Assembly (NCBI GenBank): GCA_013365365.1
Contig: JABVXU010000011.1
Coordinates: 186,001 to 250,000, forward strand
DNA from: Cruorifilaria tuberocauda
Taxonomy: Eukaryota; Nematoda; Chromadorea; Rhabditida; Onchocercidae
Direction of reading: 5' to 3'
Length of the DNA stretch: 64,000 bases
A program made the position numbers and the translations under genes. The stretch's first letter is position 1. Each line of letters begins with the position of its first letter. The notes under the pieces were generated by a model that saw only the letters and a list, made by a program, of their open reading frames with translations, did not search any database and was not told the DNA's origin. This document shows positions 13,401-25,401 of this stretch, piece after piece.

Positions 13401-15614
13401 AATGAGAAAGTTTTCAGTTCACATTGCAATAAACTAAATGAAAAAAGAGATATAAGTAGTCATTTAATTCAATTTTTAATATTTTCTGTTATGAAGGGAA
13501 ATTTCCTTTCCTTCTGAAAAAGGAAGAAAATGTGCTAATGTTTGAACAACTTCTCATCTCTATGAAAATTGGCTTCTTGAACAATTACTGATAAGCTTTT
13601 TTCAAGCAGTCTGATTTGATGAAATGTTAATTATCAAAGAAAGAAACTCCATATTTCAAGCTTTTTCAAGGATTTATTCACAATGATTACTGTTCCGTCT
13701 CTTGTTAAACAATACTTCATCATTGGCGTTCCCATTCTATTCATATATCTTTGTTTTCAACGAGTTCCTACTTGTAATACAACAAAATAAAGGAATGCAT
13801 TTCAACGTTCACCAAATATTTTGCTTCAATATAAAAAAATGGATATTCGGTTATTAGCATTTAAACAGAATATTTCCTTTTGTTCTGAAGAAATTCTCCA
13901 ATATTTCAGTGTCCTCTTTTTTTGTTTTTTAATATAATTAATCTACTCCATAATCAAATTCTTCTTCCATCGATAAAATAAAACACTGAAGCACATTTTT
14001 CTGCCAAATAATTAATTAATCATTTCTCTGCAACATAATTATTATTTCCTTCTTGCTGATTTCGTGAATTGCGAGATACCCATGACGTGAAAAATCTCAT
14101 CAATGCTTGTATTTTTTTACTTCCCTATGATATATCGATTTTTTCTTGTTTTCTAAAATCCATCTCTTATATAATCAATATTTCATTTAGTTAATCATCA
14201 TAATATCTGAATTTATTTATATTTTATATTATTTACGAAATCTTTGAAACAGGAAAAAAAGGCATTATTTACTTCAAAGATTTTTGAAAAAGACTTTCGC
14301 GGTTTATTAGTTTCGATAATAATTTTGAAAAAAAAATCACAACAATATAATACCATAATGCATGGAAGTTTTTCAATAAATGATTTCCCATAATGTCGAA
14401 GTAAGCTGAATTTTCATAATATTAAAATTCATTTAAAATCCACTTCGTTCCAGCAAGCAGATGGTAAGCCAATAAGCACAAATAAGCAAATCAAATAAAT
14501 AACATGCGGTTGTTTCACATTCATTATTTAGCAAGTTCCAGACAAATGAATGCATATACAAAAGCTGGCTTAAAAATGACAAAAAAACATCATAAAACCC
14601 AGATGTTTCATTGAAAAGATGAGAAATGGTAAATTTTCATTTTCTTAGCAAAATATTGTGACAGGAAAAAACGATATTTACTTTTTAAATGATCATAGAA
14701 TGGAAATCAATTGTTAATGAAAACTGATAATGATAAAAGTGCACGACCAAATATTCGGGTGGAGTATTAAATGCGGCGAATGTGCCTTCCATCATTATCC
14801 TCTCGTAGTGATAACAACTCAAAAAAAACTTTTTCAAAGTATTTGAGTCAGGCTCTCAATTAGCACTTAGATAATTAGTATAATACAGATTATATTACAT
14901 GATTTCACAAAAATTCTTTAAATATGTTTTAGTTATGATATTTTCAGCTTTTTTAGCGGCGTTTTTTTATTACATATGACGAAAAATGATAATAAGAATA
15001 ATCGATTTCAGAAAATCCCGGTGGACTTGCTAAACGATTATCGCATAAATCGTTGTAGTATCAGCTAAAAAATTACTAAAATGAAAAATTAAGAAATGGC
15101 ATTTTGAGAGCAGTGCAATAATAGTGAGGATGACCTGAAAAGCTGAGTTGTCACAAGTGGCAAGTTTATTCGGGAAGGAAAATTTTCAATTAGTATTAAA
15201 TACTCGAAATAAGATAAAAAATGGAAAACAAATACAGACTAGCACTTCTTCTGACTTTACCAAACATCATTCTTGGACGAATTCGACTTGTCTACCTCAT
15301 CTTCCCTATTTGCGTAAGCGAAAAATTGAAAGTTGATAGAGCAACGGGAAGAATTGCGATAGTACATTGGTTAACTCAGTCTAGCTTTACTGCTAACAGA
15401 ATTAAGGTTAAGCATATACTACTCAGGTCACTTCTTTTAGTTTTAAATCACCTACCTCTCACTATTCTAAATTTAATCACACTGATGACGTCGAAATAGT
15501 TCCAGAGAGAATTAGAATTCTATTTTAAGCCATATATATTTCAAGTAATTCTATGACTAAGTTAATCTTAACGTAATTTTTCGTGAATAATAATCCCATG
15601 TATAGGCTTAAGCA

Positions 15615-15702
15615 GAAAAGGCATAATTAATCTTATCATTCTGAAACACCAACAGAAAGAAAAGGCATAATTAATCTTATCATTCTGAAACACCAACAGA
15701 AA
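15615..15702. repeat. Perfect 44-bp tandem duplication
   Basis: Two adjacent identical 44-bp units, 15615-15658 and 15659-15702, each starting GAAAAGGCATAATTAATC. They lie about 420 bp before the GTF3C3 start codon, so they may fall in its promoter region. Complete identity suggests a recent event or an assembly artefact. Confidence 0.95.
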
Positions 15703-16119
15703 CGTACATTTCATGTCACATGCAAAGGGCGATACACGTCGTCTTCAATCCCTCCTCACGTCACCCTCGCCTGTGGACTGCTAGTCTTCTCAATTTGGAA
15801 TTAAAACATAGTTGCAGCACACCGTTACGTGCTTCCACGATCCTACGACGTTCAGCCGTCTTTCATCGCTTGATTCTCTGGAAAGGGGCTTTCTTCCATG
15901 CTGAATAGTTCGGTTAGGGAAGATAGAATAATTAGTTAAGTAAATGAAGACTTGCAAGTAATTCAATCTAAGTAATGGTTTTCAAAATATGATTAAGAAG
16001 AATATATAATTTAGTTCTGGAAAGTTGTCAGTTCACGTAAATGAGTATAAGTTGTTCATGTAATTTTTATAAATTTTTGCATATTTTGTGAATGAAACGC
16101 AAAATAAATTTAAGCGAAA

Positions 16120-19100
16120 ATGACGGAAGAAACTGGTGAAGAGCTTGTGAATTTAGCGCCGATGCGAGTGCGGCGTGACAGCGTAGAGTCAACTATTGCT
16201 GATTGTAAGTTTTTTATTTCTTTATTAGTATTGCGTGTAATCCAAAAAGACATAATTTTTGACTCAGTAGTATTTAAGGTTATCATGCTTGTTACGTAAA
16301 ATTATCGGAGATATTTTTGGACTTTTGCTACTATATTTTTTGGTAGAGCATTCTATCATTAACTCGAAAAATCGGGATTCATCATCAATTTGATTTGCTT
16401 TTATTTTAGCATAAACATATTTTTTAGGTGTCACTTGTGCAAATATTACTACCTGTAATTTATTTTATATACTTTTTCTAATCATAATTTGACCATTTAA
16501 GTTAATTTGAAGTTTATGCATAGGAAAGGAAGTCAGAAAAACCGGATAATGCAAAAAACGTTTTAAAAAATGGAAAGCGACAAAATAATAGGGGACAAAA
16601 ACAAAGTCCCTAATCCCAATCTTAGAATTTAGGAAGTTAGAATGGAAGTAACGGAAATAAGAAATATGTATAGTTTCGATTGCTAAAAAAGGTAATTATC
16701 TAAATTATGCAGATTTGGCTCATGAAGCCATGTGTTCTTCACAATCGGTTCTTTTGGAATCAGATGGTATAATTGATGGAGTCGACGTATCGACGTATTT
16801 CGAACGCTCGGGTACTTCTGCATCAGCTGTAGGAGAAACAAATGATGGTTTAGAATTTAATGAACCACTGGAACGATTCATGCGTAATGAAATTGCCTAC
16901 AATGAGTTCATGCAAATGACAGGTAATGTCTGTAGTGATTAAGGGTTAAATAGCTAACCCAGTGTGTTTCTTTTTGGTTTTTTTTATCTTCTTGCAAGAC
17001 TTGCAAGGCATACTTTATTAATTTATGGAGTATGTCGATCAATGGCCATTCTTTCAGGTGGAATTGAAATTCGCAAAATATATTCACCAAGATAAATTTT
17101 TCATATTTCAGTATTTCAGTATATACATTTAAAACTTTTGTCTATCCTTTTTCTTTTCAGTACGGAAATTTAGGTATAATATTTAGTCGAGGACTATCTC
17201 CAGGAACTTTGCATATCTAAATTAGGTCATATTTATTAAAGTATCCTAAAGTCTACCACTCAAAAAAAGATATTTTGCAGGTGGTGTTGGATTGGATGAA
17301 GAGGAAGCAGATTATGATGTCAGCGAAGGTAGTAAGATTTTCAAAAATTTAATCGCTTTTCAAACCAATTTGTGCTTTTGTTAAATTTACCTATCTGTAC
17401 AATGAAAAGTTTTTTTCAGGTGTTGTTGAGTATAACAAAAGATCACGGACACAACTTGGTTCACAAAGGTTGCTTTTTTATGTAGCAAATTAGTTCGTAA
17501 ATTGAAGGAGCTAATATATAAAAACAGTTGTTGTAGGTAGACTCATGCATTGCATGAACGAAATCTCGGTAAAATTGTTTTGAGGTCTCTCCTCTCTTCG
17601 TACTTAGTTCAGAGTTTTCATCTGCGAAAGAATTAAACAAGACGAAATGTGTTTTTAGTTTTCTGTTGATTGTAGGGACGATTTTAATAATCAGAGAAAT
17701 AGTTTGTATAGCATTTCTGATTCAAAATATAACTTTGCTTCATTATTTAGTCAGACGGTTGAGATCGAAGGTGGAAATGAAGCAGCTGATGATGGATTCG
17801 ATGTTTTTGCTGAGTCTGAGGAATTACCCAGTACATCGTTCGTCAGTGTTAGTTCATTGGAATTCATATTTTATTAATGGAAAATATTCGCTTATACTTG
17901 GTTATTCGTTTTTTTTAATGATATTAAATCTCTTCCCACTTTTTACTGGCTATCACGGAAAAAAGTAATTCTGTTCGTCTCAGAAGATGACATTTTTGCG
18001 AATAATACTTCAGTAATCTTGTCTTTAGAAACCAACTATTTCAAAAATAGCACCACATGAACGTTCTTTGGAAGAAGTTGATGAAGATCGGTTGTTGGGC
18101 ATACCATTGGAACTGAGAAATAGCGAATCATTTGGTGAAACAGTTCCGGGAGCGAAAGTTGTTGGATTCGGTGGAGAAAGACGAATGAAAACGAACAAGT
18201 AATTTTTATATTTTGAACTTTTACGTTATACTGAAGTTCAAAAATGTTTTTTTTGCGTTACCTTAAAAAACTGCAAAAAATACGGGTTGCGATAATTAAA
18301 TTACTGAATTAGTGAGGCTGCCACTGTAAGTTTAAATTCTTTTTAGGACGTTGGATGCTTTAATTGGGCAGGCAAATGTTATTTATGCGAAAGGACAAGC
18401 AAAAGAAGCATTAACTATGCTGTTAGAGGTGCTGCAATTTGTTTTTTACTTTGTTGATAACACGATTCAATATAGTCGTGATAATTACATAGCAAAATTT
18501 GAGTTAATCTGCTCTGATGTCGTTTTTCAGGTAGTCAGACAAGAGCCGCGTAATCCGGAACCATATCGACAGGTAGCTGATATCTACAATGATCTAAATC
18601 GACCTCAGAAATCACTGCAGTATGGTTTGTTAGCTGCTCATTTGAACGGCAACCGGACATCTGCTGTAGAATGGGCGGATTTGGGTGATTATGCTTTGAA
18701 ATTGGATAAAAGCGAAGAAGCTGCTGCATGTTATGGACGAGGTTGACATCAAATGATTATTCGGGCTTTTTCGTCTTCCATCTCTCTATTATTATGATCA
18801 TAATAATGGTTCATGCCTAGATAGCTTATTGCAAAACTTCGGATATTTAAATCTCTCATGGACCAATTTTTTTAAAGATTGTTGAGAAGTATCGAAAAAT
18901 CCTCTTGTCATTCTTTCATATTTCATAATTTTTTAGCAATACGAGTCGATTCATCCAATCATTCTTATTATGAAAAAAGGATTGATGCACTGGAAAAAGC
19001 TGGACTTAATATTCTTGCAATGCGAACACGGTTCATGGCTGCGCAGTCAGTCGATCGAGGGCAAGTGGATTTCGAGTGGTTTAGGAATATGATAACAATT

Positions 19101-22100
19101 GTAAGTAACTTATATTTAGTGAAAAAATGAAACCTTAATCTCACTTGCTTTACAACTAAATGAAACAGAATAATTTTAAAATTTGAATTGTGAATCTAAA
19201 AAGCAAGGAAATCGGTTGCACTATCACCTAAGAATGTGCTATATTAAGTGGCCGTTGTTGAAGTGGTTCAAGAAAATTAGAAAAGCCAATACTTAGAAAC
19301 ATATTGTAACTGAACAGGTCTGACAAATGTGTCTTTTAGGCTGCCGATCATTATATTAAAATGAATGATGAAGAAAAAGCAGTAGCAGCGTTAGAAACAT
19401 TCGTTCTTCGTAGTCGCGAATATAATCGTGATGCCAGCGAGCAACATAAAACTGTCGTTCGTAAGTTTCCCCGTAATTTCTTTAATATTTGATATTATTG
19501 TTCTAGACAGGAAAATGACAGATTTCAGGCTTGTTGATGAATAGTCATCGTTTCGAAGATGCAGCAAAGTCTATTTTTGCCCTCTGTCCCGGAATTACAG
19601 CTCTCGATGATGCTGGGCGTTTCGCTGTTGAGGTAACTGGCTCTCTCATGTCGACTTTGTCATAATATTTATTCAGTGGAATAATCGCTTCTTCTGTTAC
19701 TTGATCATGAAGAATCAATAAGTCTTGAATGACGATGAGAGAAAGTTCCTCGTGTAAATCTCGCCCTAATAAGCGCAACTTCTATTCATTCTAGAAGTAA
19801 TGAGGCAAATGCAAGATTGCCAGCCATTGCCCAGTTTATATTACTACCAGAACTTATATTGTCTATCCTGATATCGAGTATTTTTCCGATTTTATTATTA
19901 ATGTTGAAGCTCTTTGGCAAAATTAGGCATGCGCATTACTATTAATGCGCATACCTAATTTTTTGATTCAACTGATAGCACATCAGAATATGTGTGATAT
20001 TCGCTCAAATCATTCAACCTTGTTCTCCCAAGTTTTGACTATACTCCATAGATCCAGTCAACTTTTTTTGGAATGTGTCCTACTAATTCAGTGAGACTTT
20101 TATCTAGCTTTACCCTAAATTCGCTGCCTAGTTCGTTTACCTCATCGCTACTTAACACTTCTTCTGAAATTAACTTCTCTTCATATAATATTCCTAGAAT
20201 TTTATGCCTTGATATTACCTTCTACATGAGTGGTTTAGTGAGATTCGGTGCATCACCTCCACTGTGTCCATGTTTACGGTAACATATTACATTGATCATT
20301 ACATTTTTTTAAACTTCCTATATTCTACTACTAAACTTGCAACAAAATTTACTTCTGGATTGTTTCCATTCACATGGAATACTGGAGCTTCTATTGATGA
20401 AGATCCCACTAGAAAAAAAATCACTTAAAATTGACCGAAAAATAATTATGAAAATTGAACCATCAATTTGGTACTATCCGTATTTTATGTATTATCTCGT
20501 TACTACCAATAGACATGCTCTACTAAACAACTGAATAGATTCGAGATTATAAAATGCGGAACTAAATAATGATATTTCGAATTTAGATTAAGTACAACAA
20601 TGCAAGTTATACAGTGAAACCATTTCCTCCTGAAAAAGTGCACCGTTTTGTTGTTGGTGAAAGCTTGCCCACAGTGTTCTTAGCACATCTCGTTATATGT
20701 TTCATCAGACTTGGTCGTAAAGATCTAGCTCCGGTAAGATTTTGAAGTGTTTTTTGAATGTTACCAGTACTTCACAATAGTGGAAATTGTGTGAAAACTG
20801 TTTGATTCTGAACAACTGTCCTACTTTACTATTATACATCGTTAGGTTTTATTTCACATTTATTCAATGCCGCATACGTTCACTAAAATATTTGTTTTTT
20901 AATTAGGATATCAGCTCTAAAGCAGCTGATGATTATGTTAAAGTATCAAATTCATACAAATCATTGCTCAGGTTTATTTCTTATAGATTGTAAGAATCTT
21001 AATCGCTTTCTACTGCTGTGGAAGGTTAAAAATTTTTGAACATTCGGATATAACAACAATTATAATTTTTAAAGCGAATTTGTTAAATGGCATTATATGA
21101 CTTATAGCTATTTACAGACTCTCGTAGATAAGCTTTTCGAAAGGGTTATTTTTCTCCAAGACCAACAGGTCTATTTGGACATAGCACGTGCTTATTACGC
21201 TGTTGATTGTGTAGCACATGCCCAAAAGTATATGGAGCATCTATTGGCCCGTCCGCATTTTCTGGATGTTGCTGAAGCATGGTACCTTTACGGTCTCTTT
21301 CTTTCCGTATGTTTTTTCATCCTCTTGGAAGCTCTGAATTAAATTAAAAAATAAATGAAAACTTGATTTTTCATATCCAATTTTATTTAGGTTTTAATTA
21401 TGTAGATTTTTCTGTATTTTCTGCAAATGCTTAAATAATCTTTAGATTCGCAAAAGATATGAAGAAGCATGCAAAGCATATCAGCATGCTTTGGATTTGC
21501 AACCATCCCATGTTGATGCACGTATCAATTATTCGACAACTCAACAGCGTTTGGGTATGGTTGATGAAGCGTTTGAAACCTTGCGGGAGTATGTATTAGA
21601 TGCTGGAAGTAGTTTACCGGCAAGTATCCATTATATATATATATATGTATACATGTGTATTTATTCTGTGGAATAGTTTTTTTTTTTTGTATTGTAACAA
21701 TTGGTTATTCTTATTTCGACTTTGATGATTTTTCTAAAGTTTTTTTACTATTTTAGTTGAAAATTTGAATTTTTTTGAGTCATCTTTTTCTAAAATGTAC
21801 ATTTTAATCTACCTTCAATTTATAGGATGAGAGATTGTTGGTGCGTCAAGCGGACTTCTTGTTTGAGCGTAAACGAATGGATGAATTTGCTCGTTGCGTT
21901 CGAATGTTGCTTGCTCCTCATTTTTACGAAATTTACTTGAACAATATGGCTTTATTAAAGAAAAGATTACCAGCGAGCGAAAGAGGAAGTAATTTCTTTT
22001 CTTATTTCTTAAATTTTATCATATATGTACTTTCATAAAAGCTAATTTTTATTAAATTAGATGTAATAGTTCTGAGATAAATATTGTGCTCTGAAAAAAT

Positions 22101-24835
22101 AGTAATATTTGATCAACTTTGAACAATTTATAATTCTAGCTGTTTGCCATGGTATTCGTGTTCAAGCATTTAATGCAGTACGTGGTTCAGCATTTGAAAA
22201 GTATGTAAAACGTGTGGGACAGCTTGCAGCAGCGGAAGAGCGAGCGCCGAGCGAAATCACAGGTACACAGGCAAGTTCTGTTCTTCCTTTTAATATCAAC
22301 TTCAAAATTTCTGAAAAACATCATGAAAACGTAATTGATCAGGAAGACATAACTGGAAAATAAAGTGAGATGCTTTTAATAAACAAAATGATTCAGATTC
22401 TTTTCTTTCATATCTTTGAATCGATCAATTGATCATTTATCTAGTTGTCGGCTAATTTTTTCCATGTTTTTTATTTTGTACTACCCTTATTATACTGTCT
22501 TCATGTTTTATTTATTTATCTATAGAATTAATAAATGATATTATAGAGTAACATTATACGCTATCCATTCCTGCAATTCCTTAATAATTTCGGTAAGAAC
22601 GTCCTGGTTACCCTCCTTTCATCACATCAGTTTTAGATCGTGTCTTCTAAAATGAATTCTTATTTCAGATTGGTGAGTGGAATCCTTTTATGTATTATTG
22701 ATCTACAAGAACTTTCATTCTTTAAACAAAATATATATCATTTTCAGCTACATGATTACTGCTTCAAATTATTGGAAACACTGTTGCAGCAAAAGAGGTG
22801 CTTGGATGCGTTACATGTCTGTTGTTTTGCTTATTTACAACCGCTCATCAGCAAAAATATCAAGTAAGCGTTCTGTAAGAGAAGCACTGAAATAGCAATT
22901 GATTTAATTATAATCCCCTGATTGATTTATTCATCATTATCATTTTCAAGAATTTTTTATCTTTGATAAAAATTTTTTTAGGACTATGGAAACATTCCAG
23001 AACCTTTTGCTGTATTGTTCAATACGAGCACATGTTTGGCCACTGGCATTTGAATATCTGCGATGGTTTCACACGCTTTCTGTGGTTAAGTAGTTTTTAT
23101 TAGTTATTAATTTAATTAATTTAACAATTTAATTCTTAGTAGCATGAATTTTATTTCATCATTTTAAATTTACCAGAAATCGAATGGTAAGAGAGAGACT
23201 TTTTATTGTAAACACCATCATCGGGACTGTCCTGCTTCAAAAAAGCGGTGATGTTAGTGGTTTACTGTTTGATGAAGTTATTTGTAATTCTTCAAGAAGA
23301 TTCAATCTTGTTTAGTCATTTAAACAATTTTGCTCTCACTCACAGTTCTAAAATCATGTTATTTTTATAGAACAACAATCCGCTCTTGTTGCCGTCAGAT
23401 CGTGATCTGCTTTTCACCCGTATTTTCAATGCAATGAATTTTGTTTTCTGTCATTCGCAGAATGTTAGCTATCATCGATATATAATGAGAGCACTGGCGC
23501 GCGCTCCAGGCAATTTAGCGCTTCAAATGATTTCTGGAAACAATTCCTTGATTACTGGTGCATATCGTCATGCTCTTGGTGAGTAAAAAATTTTTTTTCT
23601 TCAAGCAGGGAGAAATTCTTTTGAAGAATCTTTCTAAAAAAAGAGGGAAATAAGTGGATGGTTAGCTGTTCGAAATGAATTTGGTCCCATAATACCTTCG
23701 AGACTGTAAAAAACGAAATTGATTGCAGGTGAATATCTGCATGTATGGAAACAGGTTCCAAATAATCCACTTGTTTGCATGCTTATTGGCCTTACATTTG
23801 TACACATGTCCTGCAAAAAAGATATATTCAGTCGTCACATGGTAGCACTTAGAGTAAGTTATGTTATCCGCTCAATGTCAATATTTTTTACTTTTTATCT
23901 GCTTTTAAGAAATCTGATTATTCATTTATCAGTTCCTTTTATCAGTTCAAAAATCTAGACGAAGTAAAGTACTTATTAAGAGTTTGTTCTGTGGAAGTCA
24001 AACTGATTTGAATATATTTTCATAGCTTTAGTTAAAGTTTGATGAGGTAAAAATACATGAAACAATAATTTACTCTGAAACAATCATTTACTTTTGCGGA
24101 TCAGTATACAAAATTATTGTTATGTGAAGATACTCAATATAAATAATAAAAGTAAATGAAAAACATGTCTGTGAACTTTAAGGGCCTAGCATTCATGAAT
24201 CGTTACCAGCAACTGCGCGGTGAAAATCAGGAAACATACTATAACATTGGACGCATGTTCCACCAAATGAACATTCTGCCTTTGGCCATGTATTTCTATG
24301 GAAAATGTTTAAAAGTAAATTAGACTTTGATTGCACAGGAAATCTATCTCTGTCAAAATAAAACCCCTCATTTTTTCTAGAATTGAAAATGATTAAGCTG
24401 AAATGCTGTGTTTTTAATTTTTTAGGCCGATATTCCGAAACTTGTGATTATTGATGAAGTTACTGGCGAAAAATATACGGTAGAAGCTGAAGAGTAAGTT
24501 TTATTTCACTTTTTTCAAATTATGTCTTTTTAAAATTAAAATTTTCTTGCTATTCAGATTACATTTGAATCTTTTTTATTAGATTTATTTCATCTTACAA
24601 AGAAATAAAAACGTCTGTTGTATGTTTTTTTCTTCCATATACTCTCTTTACTATCACGAATCCAAAAGCTAGTGAAATCTTATACAACTATTTCTTCTTT
24701 CTAATTGTATATTTAATTTAATTCAGGTATAATCTTCGACCCATGGCTGCACATAATTTAGCATTGATCTATTTGGCAAGTGGGAATCATTACGTTGCGA
24801 GGCATTTGTTGGAAAGATATTGTTGTGTAGAATAA
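16120..24835 (+). CDS. GTF3C3: General transcription factor 3C subunit 3 (TFIIIC102), TPR protein
   Basis: Subunit of TFIIIC, which binds the A box of tRNA genes and recruits TFIIIB for RNA polymerase III. 26 exons: 16120-16204, 16713-16922, 17281-17328, 17420-17468, 17751-17841, 18029-18198, 18347-18428, 18531-18741, 18937-19100, 19340-19460, 19529-19632, 20587-20733, 20907-20971, 21108-21306, 21446-21619, 21826-21988, 22140-22270, 22637-22672, 22748-22863, 22982-23089, 23177-23276, 23371-23578, 23729-23853, 24183-24314, 24426-24493, 24727-24835. All phases agree: about 1071 residues, longer than the human protein (886) because of an acidic N-terminal part of about 217 residues. TPR units begin at DALIGQANVIYAKGQAKEA. 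The C-terminal half matches the family closely: GAYRHALGEYLHVWKQVP, IGLTFVHMSCKK, ETYYNIGRMFHQM, AAHNLALIYLASGN, ending RHLLERYCCVE. Two introns need GC donors. Exons 5, 17 and 18 are the least certain. First gene of a four-gene head-to-tail cluster. Confidence 0.95.
19919..19962. repeat. Inverted repeat (hairpin) in GTF3C3 intron 11
   Basis: Two 19-nt arms (19919-19937 and 19944-19962) are complementary except for one C/A mismatch, separated by the loop ACTATT. It lies in the longest intron of the gene (19633-20586). The intron shows no other coding sign. Confidence 0.85.
21620..21625 (+). other. GC splice donor of GTF3C3 intron 15
   Basis: The exon ends at CCG and the intron starts GCAAGT, the consensus for rare GC-AG introns. 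A GC donor here keeps phase 0 into exon 16 (DERLLVRQAD) and retains family-like sequence. The only in-phase GT donor nearby would delete about a dozen residues. Confidence 0.6.
22271..22276 (+). other. GC splice donor of GTF3C3 intron 17
   Basis: CAG followed by GCAAGT, a full-consensus GC donor. It gives phase 0, which the 36-nt exon 18 and exon 19 (LHDYCFKLLETLL) require. The GT donor 8 bases earlier (22263) leaves phase 1 and leads to a stop in the next exon. Confidence 0.55.
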
Positions 24836-24846
24836 GTTTTCATTGA

Positions 24847-24852
24847 AATAAA
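24847..24852 (+). terminator. Poly(A) signal of GTF3C3
   Basis: AATAAA lies 11 bases after the stop codon, giving a very short 3' untranslated region if used. Confidence 0.5.
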
Positions 24853-25382
24853 GCTTATTTAATGTTTACATATGAAAATTGTGTAATAAATTTTTTAATT
24901 AAATACACTTGATTTTATGTTTTATTTTCAAAAATGTTAATAAATTTAATGCTCTCCATAAATAAAGAAACATACAGATATAGAAACACGTTGTTTTTGC
25001 TGTTTATTTAACTATTCTCATTTCTCCGATTGTTATTCTTTCAAATTTATATTTTATGGATCCGTCATCTTTTTATAATGTTGGTTTCAAATCATCAACA
25101 TAATGAATTTCATGCAGTTGTTGCTATAAATTGACTTCTGCTGTGATGTATGAATTCCAGTATGAAGGTGATTTATTGGAATTGAATATATTGTTAACTT
25201 GATAAAATGTAGAGAAATAAATGACTAGTTTAATTTGTGCTCTATTTCTTTTCTAATTATTGATATCTCATATCAGTTATTATTGATTGGTAATGAGTAC
25301 TGTTTCGCTGCGGTAGGGTAGTGAGATAGTGTGTATAGAATCCATTATTATTAATATTGTTTTAAAGTGTTTTTCATAATTA

Positions 25383-25392
25383 GATTATTCAG
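25383..25392 (+). promoter_or_regulatory. Likely trans-splice acceptor of the Mad3-like gene
   Basis: AGATTATTCAG ends at 25392, nine bases before the ATG at 25402. This is the expected layout for spliced-leader addition to an internal gene of an operon. Confidence 0.45.
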
Positions 25393-25401
25393 AAGAGGAA
25401 T

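Larger units (their letters stand above)
8614..16119. other. Divergent intergenic region, no supported gene
   Basis: 7.5 kb between the divergently transcribed spinster and GTF3C3 genes. It should contain both promoters. I read both strands for exon-like segments and found only short AT-rich open frames without conserved motifs. A polypurine tract (10372-10454), a perfect 44-bp tandem duplication (15615-15702) and a less AT-rich block at about 15720-15910 stand out. That block may be promoter-associated DNA of the downstream gene cluster. Confidence 0.6.

Noticed and set aside
15720..15908. Open frame in a less AT-rich block before GTF3C3
   Set aside because: No ATG-proximal acceptor, no motif and no continuation. 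More likely promoter-associated DNA.
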